Source: CAVRIA01 sp963721115 (GTDB lineage Bacteria; Desulfobacterota; Binatia; HRBIN30; CADEER01). Taken from it: DNA of 64,000 bases. Every line of letters starts with the position of its first letter. The first letter of the stretch is position 1. This document shows positions 1 to 8,629 of the stretch, one piece after another. The stretch spans positions 310,001 to 374,000 of the forward strand of contig CAVRIA010000005.1 of assembly GCA_963721115.1 (NCBI GenBank). The letters are read 5' to 3'. The notes beneath the pieces were generated by a model. That model made no database searches and had not been told where the DNA came from. It saw only the letters and a list, made by a program, of their open reading frames with translations. A program made the translations under genes and the position numbers.

Positions 1-137
1 AGATTGATGGCCACGACGCCGTGGTCGCGAAAGTGCGCGCGGTTGTGCTCGGCCGTGCGCTCGTTGCCGGAGAGCAGCCGCTCGTGCACGTCCACCGCTA
101 CGATCTCGGGGTCGCCGCATCCACACGTGTCACACAT
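1..137 (-). CDS. hypB: Hydrogenase nickel-incorporation GTPase HypB, N-terminal fragment cut by window edge
   Basis: Only the first 45 codons lie in the window. The start is MCDTCGCGDPE, the Cys-rich N-terminal nickel/zinc-binding motif (CxxCGC) typical of HypB, followed by a helix that leads to the GTPase domain, which lies outside. HypB works with HypA to load nickel into [NiFe]-hydrogenase large subunits. Its ATG lies inside the last codons of hypA (8-nt overlap, ATGTGTGA), so the two genes are translationally coupled. The identification rests on the motif and on its place at the end of a hyp operon; the GTPase motifs cannot be checked here. Confidence 0.9.
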   Translation of the reverse strand, partial: MCDTCGCGDPEIVAVDVHERLLSGNERTAEHNRAHFRDHGVVAIN

Positions 138-480
138 CTCGGGGCACCTCCAGCTCGATTCGCTCCAGGATCAGCGCGTCTCCGCCGGCGAGCCGCGCCG
201 GCCACCCGCAGGCGGGGCACGCGAGAGACGCGCCGGCGGGAACCGGCGCACCGCAGGTGCCGCACCTCCACGCGACCTCATCGCCCTCGATCACGAGCTC
301 CGCTCCGTCGCACAGGGTACCGGCGCGGCAGAGCTCGTACGCGGTCGAGAAGAGATCGGGCTCGACTCCGGCGAGGGGGCCGATGCGCACGGTGACGCGG
401 TGCACGGCGGTGGCGTCGCGGGATCGGGCTTCCTCTTCGACCCGCCGCAGCAATGCCTGGACGAGAGAGTACTCGTGCAT
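130..480 (-). CDS. hypA: Hydrogenase nickel-insertion protein HypA
   Basis: A 116-residue protein, the normal HypA length. It begins MHEYSL, where His2 is the nickel ligand of the family, and has a zinc site made of two CxxC pairs (CGTC near residue 73 and CPAC near residue 88). HypA is a zinc metallochaperone that passes nickel to the hydrogenase large subunit together with HypB. It sits 7 nt after hypE and overlaps hypB. The frame is intact and there is nothing unusual in it. Confidence 0.95.
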   Translation of the reverse strand: MHEYSLVQALLRRVEEEARSRDATAVHRVTVRIGPLAGVEPDLFSTAYELCRAGTLCDGAELVIEGDEVAWRCGTCGAPVPAGASLACPACGWPARLAGGDALILERIELEVPRDV

Positions 481-487
481 CGGTCCC

Positions 488-1489
488 TCAACAGATGCGC
501 GGCAGCTGCTCGCCGGACAGCCGTTCGAGCCGCCGGTGGCTGCCGATGCGCGTGCGCAGCAGCACCCGCCCGCGAGGGCTCTCGTTGGCGACCTCGCCGA
601 TGCGACAGGCGCGCTCGCCGCCGGGTAGGCCGCGCAGCGCCGCCAGCCCCGCCTCCCACGACGGCGCCGGGACGACGGCGAGGAAACGCCCCTCGCAGGC
701 GACGTACAGCGGGTCGAGTCCGAGCAGCTCGCAGGCGCCCTGCACCTCCGGCCGGATCGGCACCGCCGCCTCGTCGATCTGCATCTCCACCCGCGACGCG
801 GCGGCGATCTCGCACAGCGCCGTGGCCAGCCCGCCGCGCGTCGGATCGCGCAGGACGCGGGTATCGGGGGCGACGTCCAGCAGGGCGCGGACGAGCGGCA
901 GGACCGACGCCGAGTCGGAGCGCAGCCCGGTCTCGAACGCGATGCCGTTGCGCGCCACCATCACCGCGATGCCGTGGTCGCCGACCGGACCGGAGACCAG
1001 CAGGACGTCGCCGGGCGACGCCCGCTCGGGGCCCACGTTGACGCCGTCGCGCACCCGGCCGACGGCCGAGGTGTTGATGTAGATCCCGTCGCCCTTGCCC
1101 CGGTCGACCACCTTCGTGTCCCCGGTCATCACCGGGGCGCCGACCGCGGCGCTCGCCGCCGCGATCGAGGAGACGACGCGGCGCAGATCGGCCATGGGAA
1201 ACCCCTCTTCGAGGACCAGGCCGACGCTGAAACCGAGCGGCTCGGCGCCGCACATGGCGATGTCGTTCGCGGTGCCGTGCACGGCCAGCGAGCCGATGTC
1301 GCCGCCGGGGAAAAAGGCCGGCTGCACGACGAAGGTGTCGGTCGTGAAGGCGAGGCGCTCGCGGCCGACGGTGAGCACGGCGCCGTCGCCCAGTTGGTCC
1401 AGCGCGTCGCTGCGGAAGGCCGGCAGGAAAACGTCTTCGATGAGCTGCGCCATCTTGCGCCCGCCGCCGCCGTGCGCCATCTGCACCAC
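488..1489 (-). CDS. hypE: Carbamoyl dehydratase HypE
   Basis: A 333-residue HypE (PurM/AIR synthase fold). HypE dehydrates the thiocarbamate that HypF places on its C-terminal cysteine and so makes the cyanide ligands of the NiFe(CN)2CO centre. The diagnostic C-terminus PRIC is present, with the modified Cys as last residue. The N-terminal AHGGGG loop, TGDTKVV and DPTRGGL ATP-binding motifs are all visible. I chose the GTG at 1489, just before the conserved AHGGGG; no ATG lies in frame between it and the hypD stop. It lies between hypD and hypA. Confidence 0.95.
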   Translation of the reverse strand: MVQMAHGGGGRKMAQLIEDVFLPAFRSDALDQLGDGAVLTVGRERLAFTTDTFVVQPAFFPGGDIGSLAVHGTANDIAMCGAEPLGFSVGLVLEEGFPMADLRRVVSSIAAASAAVGAPVMTGDTKVVDRGKGDGIYINTSAVGRVRDGVNVGPERASPGDVLLVSGPVGDHGIAVMVARNGIAFETGLRSDSASVLPLVRALLDVAPDTRVLRDPTRGGLATALCEIAAASRVEMQIDEAAVPIRPEVQGACELLGLDPLYVACEGRFLAVVPAPSWEAGLAALRGLPGGERACRIGEVANESPRGRVLLRTRIGSHRRLERLSGEQLPRIC

Positions 1490-1549
1490 CGCATCGTCCT
1501 GGTGCGGAAGCGCGCACGTCGAAGCCGCCGGCCAGTCGCTCCAGGCGGT

Positions 1550-2653
1550 TCATGCGCTCCCCTCCGCCGCCCCGCGTCCGTAGTGGAAGTACGCGGCACA
1601 GGCGCCCTCCGAGGAAACCATCGTCGCTCCCAGAGGGTGCTCCGGCGTGCAGCGACCGCCGAACTGGGGGCAGGCGGTGGGGCGGAGCCGCCCCTGCAGG
1701 ACGAGCCCGCTGCGGCAGTCCGCCGGCTCCGCCACCCGCAGATCGGCGAGGCCGAAGACGCGCTCGGCGTCGAAGCGCGCATACGCCGCGGTCAGGGTCA
1801 GCCCGCTGGCGGCGATCTCGCCGACGCCGCGCCACTTGCGATCGCAGACCTCGAACACTTCCCGCACCAGTCGCCGCGCCGCGGTGTTTCCCTCCGGCGC
1901 CGCCACCCGCTCGTACTGATTTTCCACTCGCGCCTCGCCGCGCTCGAGCTGGGTGACGGCCGCGTGGACGCCGCACAGCAGATCGAGGGGCTCGAAGCCG
2001 GTGACCACGATCGGAATCCGGTGGCGCTTCGCGATCGGCTCGTAGTCGCGGTAGCCGGTGACGACGCAGACGTGACCGGGCGCCAGCAGTGCCTGGATCT
2101 CGCAGCCCGGCGACGACAGCAGCGACTCCAGCGCCGGCGGAACGAGCACGTGCGCGACCAGGACGGAGAAGTTGTCGAGATTCTCGCGCGCCGCCGTGTA
2201 CACGGCCATGGCGTTGGCGGGCGCCGTGGTCTCGAAGCCGACGGCGAAGAAGACCACCCGTCGCGAGGGCTCGCCGCGGGCGATGGCCACCGCGTCGAGC
2301 GGCGAGTAGACGATGCGGACGTCGGCGCCGCGCGCCTTCGCCGTCAGCAGGTCGCCGCGCGATCCCGGCACCCGCAGCATGTCGCCGAAGGAGCAGAAGA
2401 TCACGCCGGGAGTGGCGGCGATGGCGAGGGCGCGGTCGATCTGCTCCAAGGGCGTGACACACACCGGGCAGCCGGGACCGTGGATCAGGCGGACCGATTC
2501 CGGCAGCAGCTCGTCGAGACCGAACTTGAGAATCGAATGGGTCTGCCCGCCGCAGACTTCCATCAACGTCCACGGCCGGGTGACGGTCGCCTCGATGCGC
2601 CCGAGCACGGCGCGCACGGCGGCGGGATCGCGGTACTCGTCAAGATGGCGCAT
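1550..2653 (-). CDS. hypD: Hydrogenase Fe-(CN)2CO assembly protein HypD
   Basis: A 367-residue HypD, the scaffold on which the Fe(CN)2CO unit is built with HypC. Conserved elements seen are CGGQTH near residue 34, GPGCPVC near residue 59, FCSFGDMLRVPGS near residue 86, and a C-terminal cysteine cluster (ACPQFGGRC, then EGAC) that binds a [4Fe-4S] cluster in the family. Its ATG lies inside the end of hypC (14-nt overlap), as expected for the HypC-HypD partners. The frame is intact. Confidence 0.96.
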   Translation of the reverse strand: MRHLDEYRDPAAVRAVLGRIEATVTRPWTLMEVCGGQTHSILKFGLDELLPESVRLIHGPGCPVCVTPLEQIDRALAIAATPGVIFCSFGDMLRVPGSRGDLLTAKARGADVRIVYSPLDAVAIARGEPSRRVVFFAVGFETTAPANAMAVYTAARENLDNFSVLVAHVLVPPALESLLSSPGCEIQALLAPGHVCVVTGYRDYEPIAKRHRIPIVVTGFEPLDLLCGVHAAVTQLERGEARVENQYERVAAPEGNTAARRLVREVFEVCDRKWRGVGEIAASGLTLTAAYARFDAERVFGLADLRVAEPADCRSGLVLQGRLRPTACPQFGGRCTPEHPLGATMVSSEGACAAYFHYGRGAAEGSA

Positions 2654-2903
2654 CGATCCCTCCCGCGCCGTCGAGCCGGAGCTCGTCGATACCCCGCAGG
2701 GCCTCGAGCGTTTCGCGCGCCACCGCCTCGTCGACCCGCGCGATGGCGAAGCCGACGTGGATCAGAACGTAGTCGCCGACTTCGGTCTCGGGCACGAAGG
2801 CGAGACAGGCCTCGCGCACGACGCCGTCGAAATCGACGCGCGCCATCCGGAACTCCGCCTCGCCGTCGACCGCGATCACGCGCCCCGGAACCGCCAGGCA
2901 CAT
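2640..2903 (-). CDS. hypC: Hydrogenase assembly chaperone HypC
   Basis: An 87-residue protein starting MCLAVPG, the hallmark of HypC/HupF. Cys2 is the residue that binds the iron unit and the hydrogenase large subunit. It is a small OB-fold chaperone that shuttles Fe(CN)2CO from HypD to the apo-enzyme. It starts one base after the hypF stop, with a strong GGGGGAGG ribosome-binding site inside the end of hypF, and runs into hypD by 14 nt. This tight packing supports one transcript from hypF to hypB. Confidence 0.96.
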   Translation of the reverse strand: MCLAVPGRVIAVDGEAEFRMARVDFDGVVREACLAFVPETEVGDYVLIHVGFAIARVDEAVARETLEALRGIDELRLDGAGGIDAPS

Positions 2904-2904
2904 C

Positions 2905-5231
2905 TCACGCCTCCCCCGTCGCGCCGGCGGCGCCTCGCAACCGCGCCGCCGCCACCACGGCCTGCCCGAGCGCGATGCCTCCGTCGTTGGGCGGAACGAG
3001 CGAGTGGACGCAGACGCGGAACCCGGGCTGCAGCGCCGCGAGCAGGTCCTCCACCAGCCGGGCATTCTGGAAGCACCCGCCGCTGAGGACGACAGGCAGC
3101 CGGCCGGCGTCGCAGGCGGCGAGGCGCACCATCTCGACGGCGGCGGCGACCAGTGTCGCGTGGAAGCGGCCGGAGATGGTCGCCACCGACTTCCCGGCGA
3201 GGAGATCGGCCACCGCGCTGCGCACCGCCGGCCGCAGGTCGGCCTCGCCCCGGGGTCCGCGGCAACCCTGCTCGAGAGCGAAGGGATACGGGCGGCGCTC
3301 ACCCGGGTCGGCGGCGAAGGCCAAGCTGCGTCGCCACCTCGCCCTCGTAGCGCGACTCCGCCGCTCGCAGGAGGATCGCCCCGAAGGCATCGAAGTAGCG
3401 CCCGACGCCGTGCGCCAAGGGCGCGCGCAGCCCGCTGGCGATCATGCGGCGCACCGAGGCGATGCGGACGGGATCGACGGCGTCGAACAGACGCAGTCTC
3501 TCGAGCGGCGGATCGCCGCCGAAGGCGTCGTCGAGAAGCGCCAGGGCGATGCGCCACACCTCGACGATGGCGCGATCGCCGCCGGCGAGCGGCAGGGGAC
3601 GAAACGTCGCCAGCCGCCGAAAGCCGACGCGGTCGGCGACCAGCAGCTCGCCGCCCCACGCCGTCCCGTCGGGGCCGTAGCCGGTGCCGTCCCAGGCGAG
3701 CCCGATCACCGGCCCTTCGATCCCGTGCTCCGCCATGGCGCTGGCGATGTGCGCGTGGTGGTGTTGCACGGGGATTCGTGCCAGCCCGCGCCGCTCCGCC
3801 CAGCCGGTGGTGAAGTAGTCGGGGTGAAGGTCGTGCGCGACGACCTCCGGCTCGATGCCGACGAAGCGCTGGAAGCGCTCGACCATCGACTCGAACGCCG
3901 CGCAGGCTTCGTGCGTCTCGAGATCGCCGACGTGCGGGCCGAGCCAGGCCAGATCGCCGGCGGCGAGGCAGAAGGCGTTCTTCAGATGCGCGCCGACGGC
4001 GAGAACCGGTCGCGGCACCTCGTCGCGCAAGCGCAGGCTGCCCGGCACCCAACCCCGGCCGCGGCGCAGCAGCACCGGCCGCCCCGCGATCACGCGCGCC
4101 ACCGAGTCGTCGCAGCGGTTGGCGATGGCGCGGTCGTGCCGGAGGAAGAAGTCGGCGATCCGTGCGAGGCGCTGCACCGCATCGAGGTCGTCGCACGCCA
4201 TCGGCTCGTCGCTGCGATTGCCGGAGGTCATGATCAGCGGGCGGTCCGCCGCCGCCAGCAGCAGCTCGTGCAACGGCGTGTAGGGGAGCATCAGGCCGAC
4301 GAGCGGGTTCCCGGGCGCCACGTCGTCTGCCAGACCCCCACCCGGACGGCGCCGAACCAGGACGATCGGCCGGCTCACCTCCGCGAGCAGATCGCGCTCG
4401 GCTCGCGTCGGTCGCGCGACGCGCTCGACCCAGTCGAGGTTCGGCACCATCACCGCGAACGGCTTTGCGTCCCGATGCTTGCGGGCGCGCAGCGCCGCGA
4501 CCGCTTCCCTACATGTCGCGTCGCAGGCGAGGTGGTAGCCGCCCAAACCCTTCACCGCGAGGATTCGGCCTTCCCGCAGCAGGCGTGCGGCGACAGCGAT
4601 CGGGTCGCCGCCGACCGCACCGCCGGCGCGGTCGACCAGTCGCAGCCGCGGACCGCAGTCGAGGGCACGCATTCGGCTGCGCGTGGAAGCGCCGGTCGCA
4701 CGGATCCTCGTACTCGCGGCGGCAGGGCTCGCACATCGGGAAGGCGGCCATCGATGTCGCCGGCCGGTCGTAGGGAACGTCGAGGCAGATGGTGTAGCGG
4801 GGTCCGCAGCGGGTGCAGTTGACGAACGGGTAGTGATGGCGGCGATCCGCCGCGTCCTCGAGCTCGCGCAGGCAGTCGTCGCAGGTCGCCAGGTCGGGCG
4901 GGATCGAGGGCCGCGCCGCCGCGCCCGCATGGCTGGCGACGATCTCGAACGACTCGGCTTGCTCGACGGGAATGGGCTTGCAGCTCAGATCGCGCACGCG
5001 CGCGGCGGGCATCGGCGGGCGCGCGAGCTCGCCGACGAACGCGCGCAGGATCTCGCTATCGCCGAAGGCCTCGACGGTGACGCCTCTGGAGTGATTCCAC
5101 ACCCGCCCGCGCAGCGCCGCCGTCCGCGCCAGGGTGTAGACCCATGGTCTGAAACCGACCCCCTGCACCAGGCCGCGGATCTCGACTCGAACACCCGACG
5201 GATCGCTGGGATTTATGTTGCAGGGCTCCAC
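2905..5231 (-). CDS. hypF: Carbamoyltransferase HypF, broken by two frameshifts
   Basis: HypF transfers a carbamoyl group from carbamoyl phosphate to HypE as cyanide precursor. Four domains can be read across three frames: acylphosphatase (VQGVGFRPWVY), two zinc fingers (CDDC, CTRCGPRYT, MCEPC), a YrdC-like domain (KHRDAKPFAV, TSGNRSDEPM) and a Kae1-like domain (QHHHAHIASAM, DGTGYG, GGCFQN). Frame changes occur near 4663 (between ACP and CGPRL) and near 3325 (between EGEVATQ and LAFAADP). Each fits one extra base; removing both leaves 775 codons, a normal HypF length. All motifs are kept, so these look like sequence errors rather than decay. The start is a GTG. It is the first gene of the hyp operon. 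Confidence 0.9.
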
Positions 5232-5374
5232 GGCTCAGACGCCTCTTCAAGAATGACCCACCTTCGACCAGGCGAGCATGAGCAGGATCTGCGCCAATGC
5301 CCGCTCGCGTCCATCAGACGTGCGTGAACACCGGACGGAGCGCAGAATCAGGACCGCTCATCTCAAACCTGAGA

Positions 5375-5410
5375 GAGACGCGTCCCGCCCGGACCTGTAC
5401 AACGCGTCTC
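5375..5410. promoter_or_regulatory. Perfect 9-bp inverted repeat in the hypF/transporter divergent gap
   Basis: The 297-bp gap between hypF (minus) and the EamA transporter (plus) shows no gene. It holds a perfect 9-bp inverted repeat, GAGACGCGT and ACGCGTCTC, separated by 18 bases. The spacing and position between divergent genes would suit an operator or a small stem-loop. No clear sigma-54 or sigma-70 promoter was recognised by eye. Regulatory role is inference. Confidence 0.3.
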
Positions 5411-5528
5411 ATTTCGCAGCATCGCGAACTAGTGGGGGGCGTCGGGAACGCTCCGATCGCCAGGCAATTCGCAGCATCGTGGAGGGCCTGTTGAGTCTGC
5501 CTGTCGGGCGTGATCGATTCGGGCGCGC

Positions 5529-6470
5529 ATGGAACCGCCGTCGGCCGCCGAAACGGGCTCCCGCGAGGACTTGGCGGTTCTCGCCGTTGCGGCGGCAGTC
5601 CTCTTCTGGGGCTGTAGCAGCATCGCCATCAAGCTGGCCTCGACGACGGGCCTGATCACCTCGTTCTACCGGCTCTGGTTCGCCATCCCGCTGCTGTGGG
5701 CGATCGGCCTGGGAACGCCGGGTATCCGGCGCGGCTTCAACGGCGCCTGGACGCGAGCCAGCCTGGGAGGAGGGGCGCTGTTCGGCGTCCACCAGTTGCT
5801 CTTCTTCAACAGCCTGAAGATGACCAGCGTGGCGAACGTGACCATCATCGGCGCGCTGCAGCCGGCGCTGGTGCTGCTGGTCGGCGGGCGGCTGTTCGGC
5901 GAGACGACCACCTTGCGCGCGATCGTCTGGTCACTCCTCGCCCTGGCCGGAACCGTGGTGGTGATCGTCGGCTCGGCGGGCACCCCGGCGTGGAACCCGC
6001 TCGGGGACACCGTCGCGGTGGCCAATCTGTTCGCCTTCACGGCCTACTTCCTGTTCTCGAAGCGCATCCGCCGCGACGTCGGAGCGTCGCAGTACGTCGT
6101 CGGCATGACCACCGTGGCCGGCCTGGTCGTGCTGGTCGCCGCGCTGCTCACCGGTCAGGATTTCACGGCGCCGACCGCGCACGACTGGCCGCTCCTCGTG
6201 TTCATCGCCGTCTTCCCCGGCACCCTCGGTCATTTCCTGACCAACTGGGCGCACCGCCACACCTCCGCGTTCCTCATGTCGATCATGCTCCTGGCGGTTC
6301 CGGTGCTCGCCTCGAGCGGCGCCGCGGTCTTTCTGGAGGAGCCGCTCGGCCCGCCCCAGATCGTCGGCGGCGCCATCGTGCTGCTGTCGATCGGCATGGT
6401 CGTCCGATCGACGCGCGCCGACGCCCGCGAGGCGCTGGCGGAGAGCGCGGCGGAAACCGACGCGCCGTGA
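5529..6470 (+). CDS. EamA/DMT-superfamily inner-membrane transporter
   Basis: A 313-residue protein with about ten hydrophobic segments in two homologous halves (roughly residues 15-140 and 155-295), the drug/metabolite transporter fold. Recognisable features are the WGCSSIAIK opening helix, NVTIIGALQPALV at the end of the first half, and a second repeat closing with FLEEPLGPPQIVGGAIVL. Substrate cannot be told from sequence; family members export amino acids, metabolites or drugs. It is divergent from hypF and is followed 71 bp on by a toxin-antitoxin pair, so it is probably transcribed alone. Confidence 0.85.
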   Translation: MEPPSAAETGSREDLAVLAVAAAVLFWGCSSIAIKLASTTGLITSFYRLWFAIPLLWAIGLGTPGIRRGFNGAWTRASLGGGALFGVHQLLFFNSLKMTSVANVTIIGALQPALVLLVGGRLFGETTTLRAIVWSLLALAGTVVVIVGSAGTPAWNPLGDTVAVANLFAFTAYFLFSKRIRRDVGASQYVVGMTTVAGLVVLVAALLTGQDFTAPTAHDWPLLVFIAVFPGTLGHFLTNWAHRHTSAFLMSIMLLAVPVLASSGAAVFLEEPLGPPQIVGGAIVLLSIGMVVRSTRADAREALAESAAETDAP

Positions 6471-6505
6471 GGCAATGGGGTGCCCTCACGTGGTGCACCA
6501 AAATG

Positions 6506-6535
6506 GTTGACTCTTTTAGGACTCAACTCTAGTCT
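6506..6535 (+). promoter_or_regulatory. Likely promoter and operator of the first toxin-antitoxin pair
   Basis: TTGACT (6507-6512) and TAGTCT (6530-6535) are 17 bp apart, a plausible -35/-10 pair. The -10 box ends 6 nt before the antitoxin ATG and no Shine-Dalgarno is visible, so the message may be leaderless. An 8-bp inverted repeat with one mismatch (GTTGACTC at 6506-6513, GACTCAAC at 6520-6527) overlaps the -35 and spacer, where a ribbon-helix-helix antitoxin would autorepress. Confidence 0.5.
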
Positions 6536-6541
6536 CCTATC

Positions 6542-6826
6542 ATGAAGACAGTGAAGCGAAAGGCAGTAATCAATGCCGAGAAGTCGCAGCTCGATCGGGT
6601 GCAGGCCCTGATCGAGAGCGGCCGCTATCGGACCGTTTCGGAGTTCGTTCGCGAAGCGGTGGACGAGAAGCTGGAGCGGATCGAGCAGGCTCGGATCGCC
6701 GTGGCCGTGGAGCGCTACGTCGCGGCGGGGCACGCGGACGAAGACGGCGATCTGATCGACGCCCAGGCATTCGACGGGAGGAGCATCTCCCGGCCCGCCA
6801 AGCGGGGCCGCCGTGCTGCGCGGTGA
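6542..6826 (+). CDS. Ribbon-helix-helix antitoxin (ParD/CopG-like)
   Basis: A 94-residue protein. Its N-terminal 45 residues show the ribbon-helix-helix pattern: a short strand (KAVINAEKSQ) and two helices (LDRVQALIESG; TVSEFVREAVDEKLERIEQA). The basic C-terminus (RPAKRGRRAAR) probably wraps the toxin. It should neutralise the PemK-type toxin encoded next and repress the operon. Its end overlaps the toxin start by 14 nt, a common toxin-antitoxin arrangement. Confidence 0.8.
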   Translation: MKTVKRKAVINAEKSQLDRVQALIESGRYRTVSEFVREAVDEKLERIEQARIAVAVERYVAAGHADEDGDLIDAQAFDGRSISRPAKRGRRAAR

Positions 6827-7157
6827 GGTGTGGTGGGGACACCCCGCTCTGCCCGGCGGCTCGCGCAAGCGCAGACCTTTCCTCATCGTTTCGCACGACG
6901 CCTTCAACCGCAACGAGAGCTACCCCAAGGTGATGGTGGTACACCTGACGTCGGTACGCCGAATCGGAGGCGACTATCCCTGGGAGGTCGGCATCCCACG
7001 CGGCGCGGCGGGATTGCCGGTGTCGAGCGTGGCGAAATGCGGCGAGATCTACACCCTGCTCAAGTCGCACCTGGGAGAGCGGCTGGGGATGCTTCGAAGC
7101 GAGAAGATGGAGGAGATCGACCGCGCCCTGGCGTTGGCCCTGGCGCTGCGACGCTGA
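6813..7157 (+). CDS. PemK/MazF-family toxin (putative mRNA endoribonuclease)
   Basis: A 114-residue protein starting at a GTG (RGEVWWG follows directly), the normal N-terminus of the PemK/MazF beta-barrel. The conserved RRPFLIVSHD strand, where the Arg belongs to the RNA-cleavage site of the family, and VAKCGEIYTL are visible. MazF-type toxins cleave single-stranded mRNA at short sites. It is translationally coupled to the upstream antitoxin by a 14-nt overlap. The frame is intact and the toxin is probably functional. Confidence 0.85.
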   Translation: MLRGEVWWGHPALPGGSRKRRPFLIVSHDAFNRNESYPKVMVVHLTSVRRIGGDYPWEVGIPRGAAGLPVSSVAKCGEIYTLLKSHLGERLGMLRSEKMEEIDRALALALALRR

Positions 7158-7205
7158 GAAGAGGATCCGCCGGCGCCCCCAGGCGGTGGGCTTCGCCGGT
7201 CCATC

Positions 7206-7238
7206 TCATCCCCCTCATCCCGACCTTCTCCCATCCGG
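7206..7238 (-). repeat. Dispersed 33-bp extragenic repeat, copy 1
   Basis: Read on the minus strand, this segment matches 53558-53590 at 32 of 33 positions, over the core GGATGGGAGAAGGTC followed by GGATGAGGGGGATGA. It lies between the toxin gene and the left end of the IS. It is a GC-rich intergenic repeat of the REP/BIME kind. Confidence 0.7.
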
Positions 7239-7326
7239 GTCTGTCGATTTTCTCCTGGCGAGAGAAGCGATTCCGGGAATTATCCGGGACTTGACACCAA
7301 CCCCCGGACGCGCTATCTTCTCAACC

Positions 7327-8283
7327 ATGACAGACACCAAGACCAAGCGGACCAAGGCCGGAAAGCAGACCGTCGAGCAGAAAACCACGGTCCCCAGCAT
7401 GACCCGTCGCCAGCTCGAAGAGCGGTTCGCCACCGAAGAGCAGTGCATGGCGTTCCTGGTGGCGAAGCGCTGGCCCGACGGCGTCCGTTGCCCGCGTTGC
7501 GACAGCGACAAGGTCTACAAGCTCGCCCGCCCCTTCAAGTGGCAGTGCAAGCAGTGCTCGAAGAACGGCTACCGCTTCTCGCCGCTCGTTGCGACCATCT
7601 TCGAGAACACCAACATTCCCCTGAAGGTCTGGTTCCGGGTCATCTTCGAGATGTGCCACTCGAAGAAGGGCATGAGCGCCCTTCAGATTTACCGGACCAT
7701 CGGCGGCAAGGACGCCGACAAGAAGGGCTCGTACCAGACTGCCTGGTACATGTGCCACCGCATCCGGGCCGCAATGCAGAGCGAAGAGTTCCTGAAGCTG
7801 ACGGGCGTCGTCGAAGTCGACGAGACCTACATCGGCGGAAAGAACAAGAACCGGCACCGGGACAAGAGGAAGCCGGGACGCGGCACCGCCGGCAAGACTC
7901 CGGTCATCGGCGCGATCTCCCGCAAGGGCAAGGTCGTGGCCGAAGTCGCGAACAGCGTGGACACCGCCACGCTGGACAGCTTTGTCCGTCGGACCGTCTC
8001 TCACGACGTCGAAATCGTCGCCACCGACGACAACGCCGGATACCGGGAGCTTTCCGACGAGTACAACCACCAGTCCGTCAACCACTCCGCCGGCGAGTAC
8101 GTGCGCGGCGCCATCCACACCGGCTCGATCGATTCCTTTTGGGCACTCCTGAAGCGCGGAATCATCGGCACCTTCCACAAGGTCAACGTCGAGTACCCTC
8201 CTCTCTACGTCAACGAGTTCTCGTTCCGATTCAACAACCGGAAGAACCCGGACATCTTCGACCTGGTCGTGAGTCTCGCATGA
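7327..8283 (+). CDS. IS1595-family (ISXO2-like) transposase
   Basis: A 318-residue transposase. The N-terminal zinc ribbon is CPRC...CKQC (about residues 57-78), followed by an ISXO2-like DDE domain: VEVDETYIGG (first Asp), ATDDNAGY (second Asp) and SIDSFWALLKRG for the third acidic position. At that third site members usually carry Glu (IESFW) or Asn; here it is Asp. The ATG at 7327 is 27 bp inside the left inverted repeat. The frame is complete and the gene appears intact. Its ATGA stop overlaps the next small ORF. Confidence 0.92.
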   Translation: MTDTKTKRTKAGKQTVEQKTTVPSMTRRQLEERFATEEQCMAFLVAKRWPDGVRCPRCDSDKVYKLARPFKWQCKQCSKNGYRFSPLVATIFENTNIPLKVWFRVIFEMCHSKKGMSALQIYRTIGGKDADKKGSYQTAWYMCHRIRAAMQSEEFLKLTGVVEVDETYIGGKNKNRHRDKRKPGRGTAGKTPVIGAISRKGKVVAEVANSVDTATLDSFVRRTVSHDVEIVATDDNAGYRELSDEYNHQSVNHSAGEYVRGAIHTGSIDSFWALLKRGIIGTFHKVNVEYPPLYVNEFSFRFNNRKNPDIFDLVVSLA

Positions 8284-8489
8284 GCCACAAGAAAGCCAGG
8301 CATGCCGCCCCGCGCACCGTGCGTGCGCGGCGAACAGCTGAGCCTTCCGTTCCCCAAGAAGAGGAGCGAGAGGAAGAGCACAAGCACGGCGGGGCCGCGA
8401 AGCCGGTCTCGCTCTGGCCGCTTGATTTTGAGACAGCGATCCGCCGACTTGTCGGCGTGACATTGCCAACATCAAGGGGCAAGTCATAG
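8280..8489 (+). CDS. Small passenger ORF of the IS (69 aa, unknown function)
   Basis: It starts in an ATGA overlap with the transposase stop and encodes 69 residues: a basic/acidic low-complexity first half (RRTAEPSVPQEEEREEE) and the motif SLWPLDFETAIRRLVGV in the second half. I have the impression that short proteins with this motif recur beside IS1595-type transposases, but cannot verify it here. The ATGA coupling suggests co-translation with the transposase. Function unknown. Confidence 0.6.
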   Translation: MSHKKARHAAPRTVRARRTAEPSVPQEEEREEEHKHGGAAKPVSLWPLDFETAIRRLVGVTLPTSRGKS

Positions 8490-8629
8490 AGATAATCGAT
8501 TTCGACCAGGATCAGCAGCAGCCCCCGCCCCCACCGCTCGGGCTTATAGACAAGGTAAAAGAGGCCGCGACGGCCGTATATGAACGCTACAAACAGAAGA
8601 AGGAAGCCGCAAATCGCGATTGGGCTTCG

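Noticed and set aside
974..4822. A 1282-codon open frame on the plus strand opposite the hyp genes
   Set aside because: It lies antisense to five clear hyp genes; high GC keeps the opposite strand free of stops. Composition is Arg/Ala/Gly-rich with no motif.
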